64,000 nt of DNA from JAGVSR01 sp963750715 (GTDB lineage Bacteria; Pseudomonadota; Alphaproteobacteria; Rhizobiales; Hyphomicrobiaceae), in assembly GCA_963750715.1 (NCBI GenBank), contig CAVVRP010000016.1, forward strand, positions 186,001 to 250,000, in the 5' to 3' direction. A model generated the notes under the pieces. That model searched no databases. It was not told the origin of the DNA and worked only from the letters and a program-made list of their open reading frames with translations. The translations under genes and the position numbers were made by a program. This document shows positions 62,011 through 64,000 of the stretch, one piece after another. Within the stretch, counting starts at the first letter, position 1, and each line of letters starts with the position of its first letter.

Positions 62011-62736
62011 CTATAGGCTGCTAGGGAGGGCGATCGGCATGGCCTTGTCGAGCGCGATCTCGGTCTCGCTGACCAGGCAGCGATAGGCCACTGCCTCGAC
62101 GCCGGCCGCGGTCGCCGCTGCGAAGGCTACCGCGTAGGCCGGATCGATGTCGGCTGCCAAGGAGAATATTTCGGCGTCCGACCGCTGGATTAGGAAAACC
62201 ATCGCCGCCCTGTTGCCGAGGCGGACCATCTCCGTCAGTTCGACGAGATGCTTTACGCCGCGCTCGGTCTTGCTGTCGGGAAACTCGGCCAATCCTGGCC
62301 GCCGGGACAGATGAACATTCTTGATCTCGATGTAGAGCGCGCCCGCGATTGGATCTTCGAGCAGGATGTCGATACGGCTCGACTTGCCGTACTTGACTTC
62401 ATTGCGCTGGTTGGCGAAGCCCGTGAACTCTGCCACCCAACCGCCGCGGATCGCCTCCGCCACGATCTTGTTGGGATGGCCCGTGTTGATGCCGACGAGC
62501 GTCGGTCCCTGGCCGAGGTCGTTCTCGACGATCTCCCATGTGTGACGGTACTTGCGGGTCGGGCTGTCGCTTTCCGACAGCCATACGACCGATCCAGGCG
62601 CGGTGAGGCCCATCATCGAGCCGGTGTTGGGGCAGGTGGCCGTGACGCGGCATCCGCCGTCGAGATCGACATCGGCGAGAAAGCGCTTGTAGCGCTGAAC
62701 CAAGCGGCCGCGCAGGAGAGGGGACGCGAATTTCAT
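62011..62736 (-). CDS. sfsA: SfsA DNA/RNA nuclease family protein
   Basis: The 241-residue protein matches SfsA: MKFASPLLRGRLVQRYKRFL (OB-fold start), VTATCPNTGSMMGLTAPGSV, RKYRHTWEIVEN, VGINTGHPNKIVAEAI, then the nuclease core SSRIDILLEDPIAGALYIEI with KNVHL. Once thought a sugar-fermentation regulator, now seen as a PD-(D/E)XK nuclease. ATG 62757 is an alternative start. Confidence 0.9.
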   Translation of the reverse strand: MKFASPLLRGRLVQRYKRFLADVDLDGGCRVTATCPNTGSMMGLTAPGSVVWLSESDSPTRKYRHTWEIVENDLGQGPTLVGINTGHPNKIVAEAIRGGWVAEFTGFANQRNEVKYGKSSRIDILLEDPIAGALYIEIKNVHLSRRPGLAEFPDSKTERGVKHLVELTEMVRLGNRAAMVFLIQRSDAEIFSLAADIDPAYAVAFAAATAAGVEAVAYRCLVSETEIALDKAMPIALPSSL

Positions 62737-62874
62737 GGCTCCGACGAATAACGGCATTAGCGGCCTGGCGGCAATGCCATCGGGTGTTTTCGCCGCGCCT
62801 GTCGACAGTATCTTTCAATTTCAGCCGAAAAGGTCCTATTTCGTGCGGGAACAAACCCTCCGTAGGAGTTGCTC

Positions 62875-63630
62875 GTGACTGCCACCGTCACCGCCATCGT
62901 GACCGCCGCCGTGCTCGTGATCGGTGACGAGATTCTGTCTGGCAGGACAAAGGACAAGAACATCGGCACGATCGCCGACCATCTTACGGCAATCGGGATC
63001 CAGCTGCGGGAAGTCCGTATCGTGCCCGACGACGAAGCCGCGATCATCGAGGCGATCAACGCGCTGCGCTCCCGCAACGACTACGTCTTCACGACGGGCG
63101 GCATCGGGCCCACGCACGATGACATCACGGCCGACAGCATCGCCAAGGCGTTCGGCGTATCAATTGACACCGATCCCCGCGCCGTCGAAATCATGAAGCC
63201 GGCCTACGAGCGGCGCGGCATTGAACTCAACGCGGCCCGCATGCGCATGGCGCGGATTCCGGCCGGCGCCGACCTCCTTGCCAATTCCGTATCCATGGCG
63301 CCGGGGTTCCGGATCGGCAATGTTTTCGTCATGGCGGGCGTGCCGGCGATCATGGAATCGATGCTCCAGGATGCGACACACCACCTCAGGACCGGACCTC
63401 GCATGAAGTCCACGACGCTCGTCCTGGCGCGAGCCGAAGGCGACATTGCCGAGCTGTTTTCGGCCCATCAGAAGGCCTACCCCGAGGTCATGATGGGGAG
63501 CTACCCGGCCTTTAAGGACGGGCATTATCGGACCGAACTGGTGCTCCGCTCGACCGACGCCGCCCTCCTGGCCCGGGCGGCGGGCGAGCTCAGATCCTCC
63601 CTTGCAGCCATCGGGATCAACGCCACTTAG
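62875..63630 (+). CDS. Competence/damage-inducible CinA-type protein (MoaB/Mog domain)
   Basis: The 251-residue protein has the molybdopterin-binding-like domain: AAVLVIGDEILSGRTKDKNI, LREVRIVPDDEAAIIEAINA, then VFTTGGIGPTHDDITADSIA. ARIPAGADLLANSVSMAPGF and FVMAGVPAIMESML follow. It lacks the C-terminal deamidase domain of full CinA. Starts with GTG after TAGGAG; a TTG at 62869 is possible. Divergent from sfsA. Confidence 0.9.
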   Translation: MTATVTAIVTAAVLVIGDEILSGRTKDKNIGTIADHLTAIGIQLREVRIVPDDEAAIIEAINALRSRNDYVFTTGGIGPTHDDITADSIAKAFGVSIDTDPRAVEIMKPAYERRGIELNAARMRMARIPAGADLLANSVSMAPGFRIGNVFVMAGVPAIMESMLQDATHHLRTGPRMKSTTLVLARAEGDIAELFSAHQKAYPEVMMGSYPAFKDGHYRTELVLRSTDAALLARAAGELRSSLAAIGINAT

Positions 63631-63760
63631 GCTCAACTTATTGTTAACCATAGGCCAAAATGTCTGCTCCCCATCTGAGCTTAACCTTGCTTGGTGCCCC
63701 CCGCCGGCAGGTTGAGGGGCGGGGTGCCCCTGTCGGCGTGTCAACGGTAGGGAGCATCCA

Positions 63761-64000
63761 ATGCAGCTATTCGCCACTGCAACACGAACCTCTGCGCGCT
63801 GGAAACAACTGCCGGCGGTCGCCTTGGGAATTCTGACTACGTCGGCTGGGGCTGGGGCCATATCGAATTCCTCCGCGGAGGCAAAGACCCCCGGCAAGAC
63901 GTACTGCTTCAATCGCGTCTGCCACCGCGTCAAGACGCTGCCCGAAACGCAGGCCCTCATCGGTCAGGTCCTGACTTTGACGGCTTCCCACTATGACAGC
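63761..64000 (+). CDS. Exported protein, cut by the window end (possible RlpA-like)
   Basis: The first 80 codons are open and run off the window. The N-terminus is a signal (WKQLPAVALGILTTSAGAGA). The mature start reads TYCFNRVCHRVKTLPETQAL, then LIGQVLTLTASHYDS. This opening resembles exported Hyphomicrobiales proteins with a double-psi beta-barrel (RlpA-like) domain, judged from memory; the domain itself is outside the window. GGGAG lies seven bases before the ATG. Confidence 0.6.
   Translation, partial: MQLFATATRTSARWKQLPAVALGILTTSAGAGAISNSSAEAKTPGKTYCFNRVCHRVKTLPETQALIGQVLTLTASHYDS

Overview
The window looks like chromosomal DNA of a high-GC alphaproteobacterium of the order Hyphomicrobiales (Rhizobiales), perhaps close to Hyphomicrobium. 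The basis is gene order and family content; no search was run. Supporting points are the run bamE / cytochrome bc1 chaperone / DUF177 / plsX / fabH / ihfA / merR, a short-form hisG paired with hisZ next to hisS, groESL behind a CIRCE operator, betaine-lipid genes btaAB, a K+-independent H+-pyrophosphatase, GatCAB, and many small exported proteins of the kind common in this order.

Layout. 0-12.5 kb is mostly core: ridA, a FecR-beta-barrel fusion, a DUF937 protein, hppA, bamE, and the lipid/nucleoid run plsX-fabH-ihfA-merR followed by a phosphopantetheinyl transferase and tRNA-Pro(GGG). From about 12.7 to 22.5 kb, just after the tRNA, the content is accessory. It holds an IS110 transposase remnant, a truncated mscS, and a compact cassette (cNMP-binding sensor, class II glutamine amidotransferase, flavoprotein with a HEAT-like tail and a further cNMP domain). 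A Crp/Fnr regulator, a cytochrome c remnant and an AT-rich stretch with imperfect repeats, a structured RNA candidate and very small genes follow. From 22.5 to 33.9 kb come a nuclease/phosphatase-family protein, secreted small proteins, hisS-hisZ-hisG, recQ (frameshifted) and a DUF2939 protein. From 34 to 44 kb come groEL-groES, plsY, pyrB with a PyrX-type dihydroorotase homologue, an AidB-type acyl-CoA dehydrogenase, a secreted repeat protein, a PcfJ-like protein and ruvX. From 44 to 49.5 kb lie gatC, gatA and gatB, interspersed with a chorismate mutase, small membrane proteins, a glutathione peroxidase and a 51-residue very basic protein. From 49.5 to 53.3 kb btaA-btaB sit between two DedA genes. 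From 53.3 kb to the end are a quinone oxidoreductase, a GST, tRNA-Ser(GCT), GNAT and Nudix proteins, a frameshifted metallophosphoesterase, a VOC-coiled-coil fusion, exported MsrA and MsrB, sfsA, a CinA-type protein and the start of an exported protein cut by the window edge.

How the genes work together. Membrane lipid functions recur: plsX, plsY and fabH make phosphatidic acid and fatty acids, btaAB makes phosphorus-free betaine lipid behind a possible Pho box, and DedA proteins flank it. Oxidative-damage repair also recurs (MsrA/MsrB, Gpx, GST, AidB-type). The most unusual part is the cNMP sensor / amidotransferase / flavoprotein cassette at 14.3-19.2 kb, whose function I cannot assign. Several otherwise intact genes (recQ, the second dedA, the metallophosphoesterase, the flavoprotein-cNMP junction) carry apparent one-base frameshifts, so either the sequence holds uncorrected indels or these genes are decaying.
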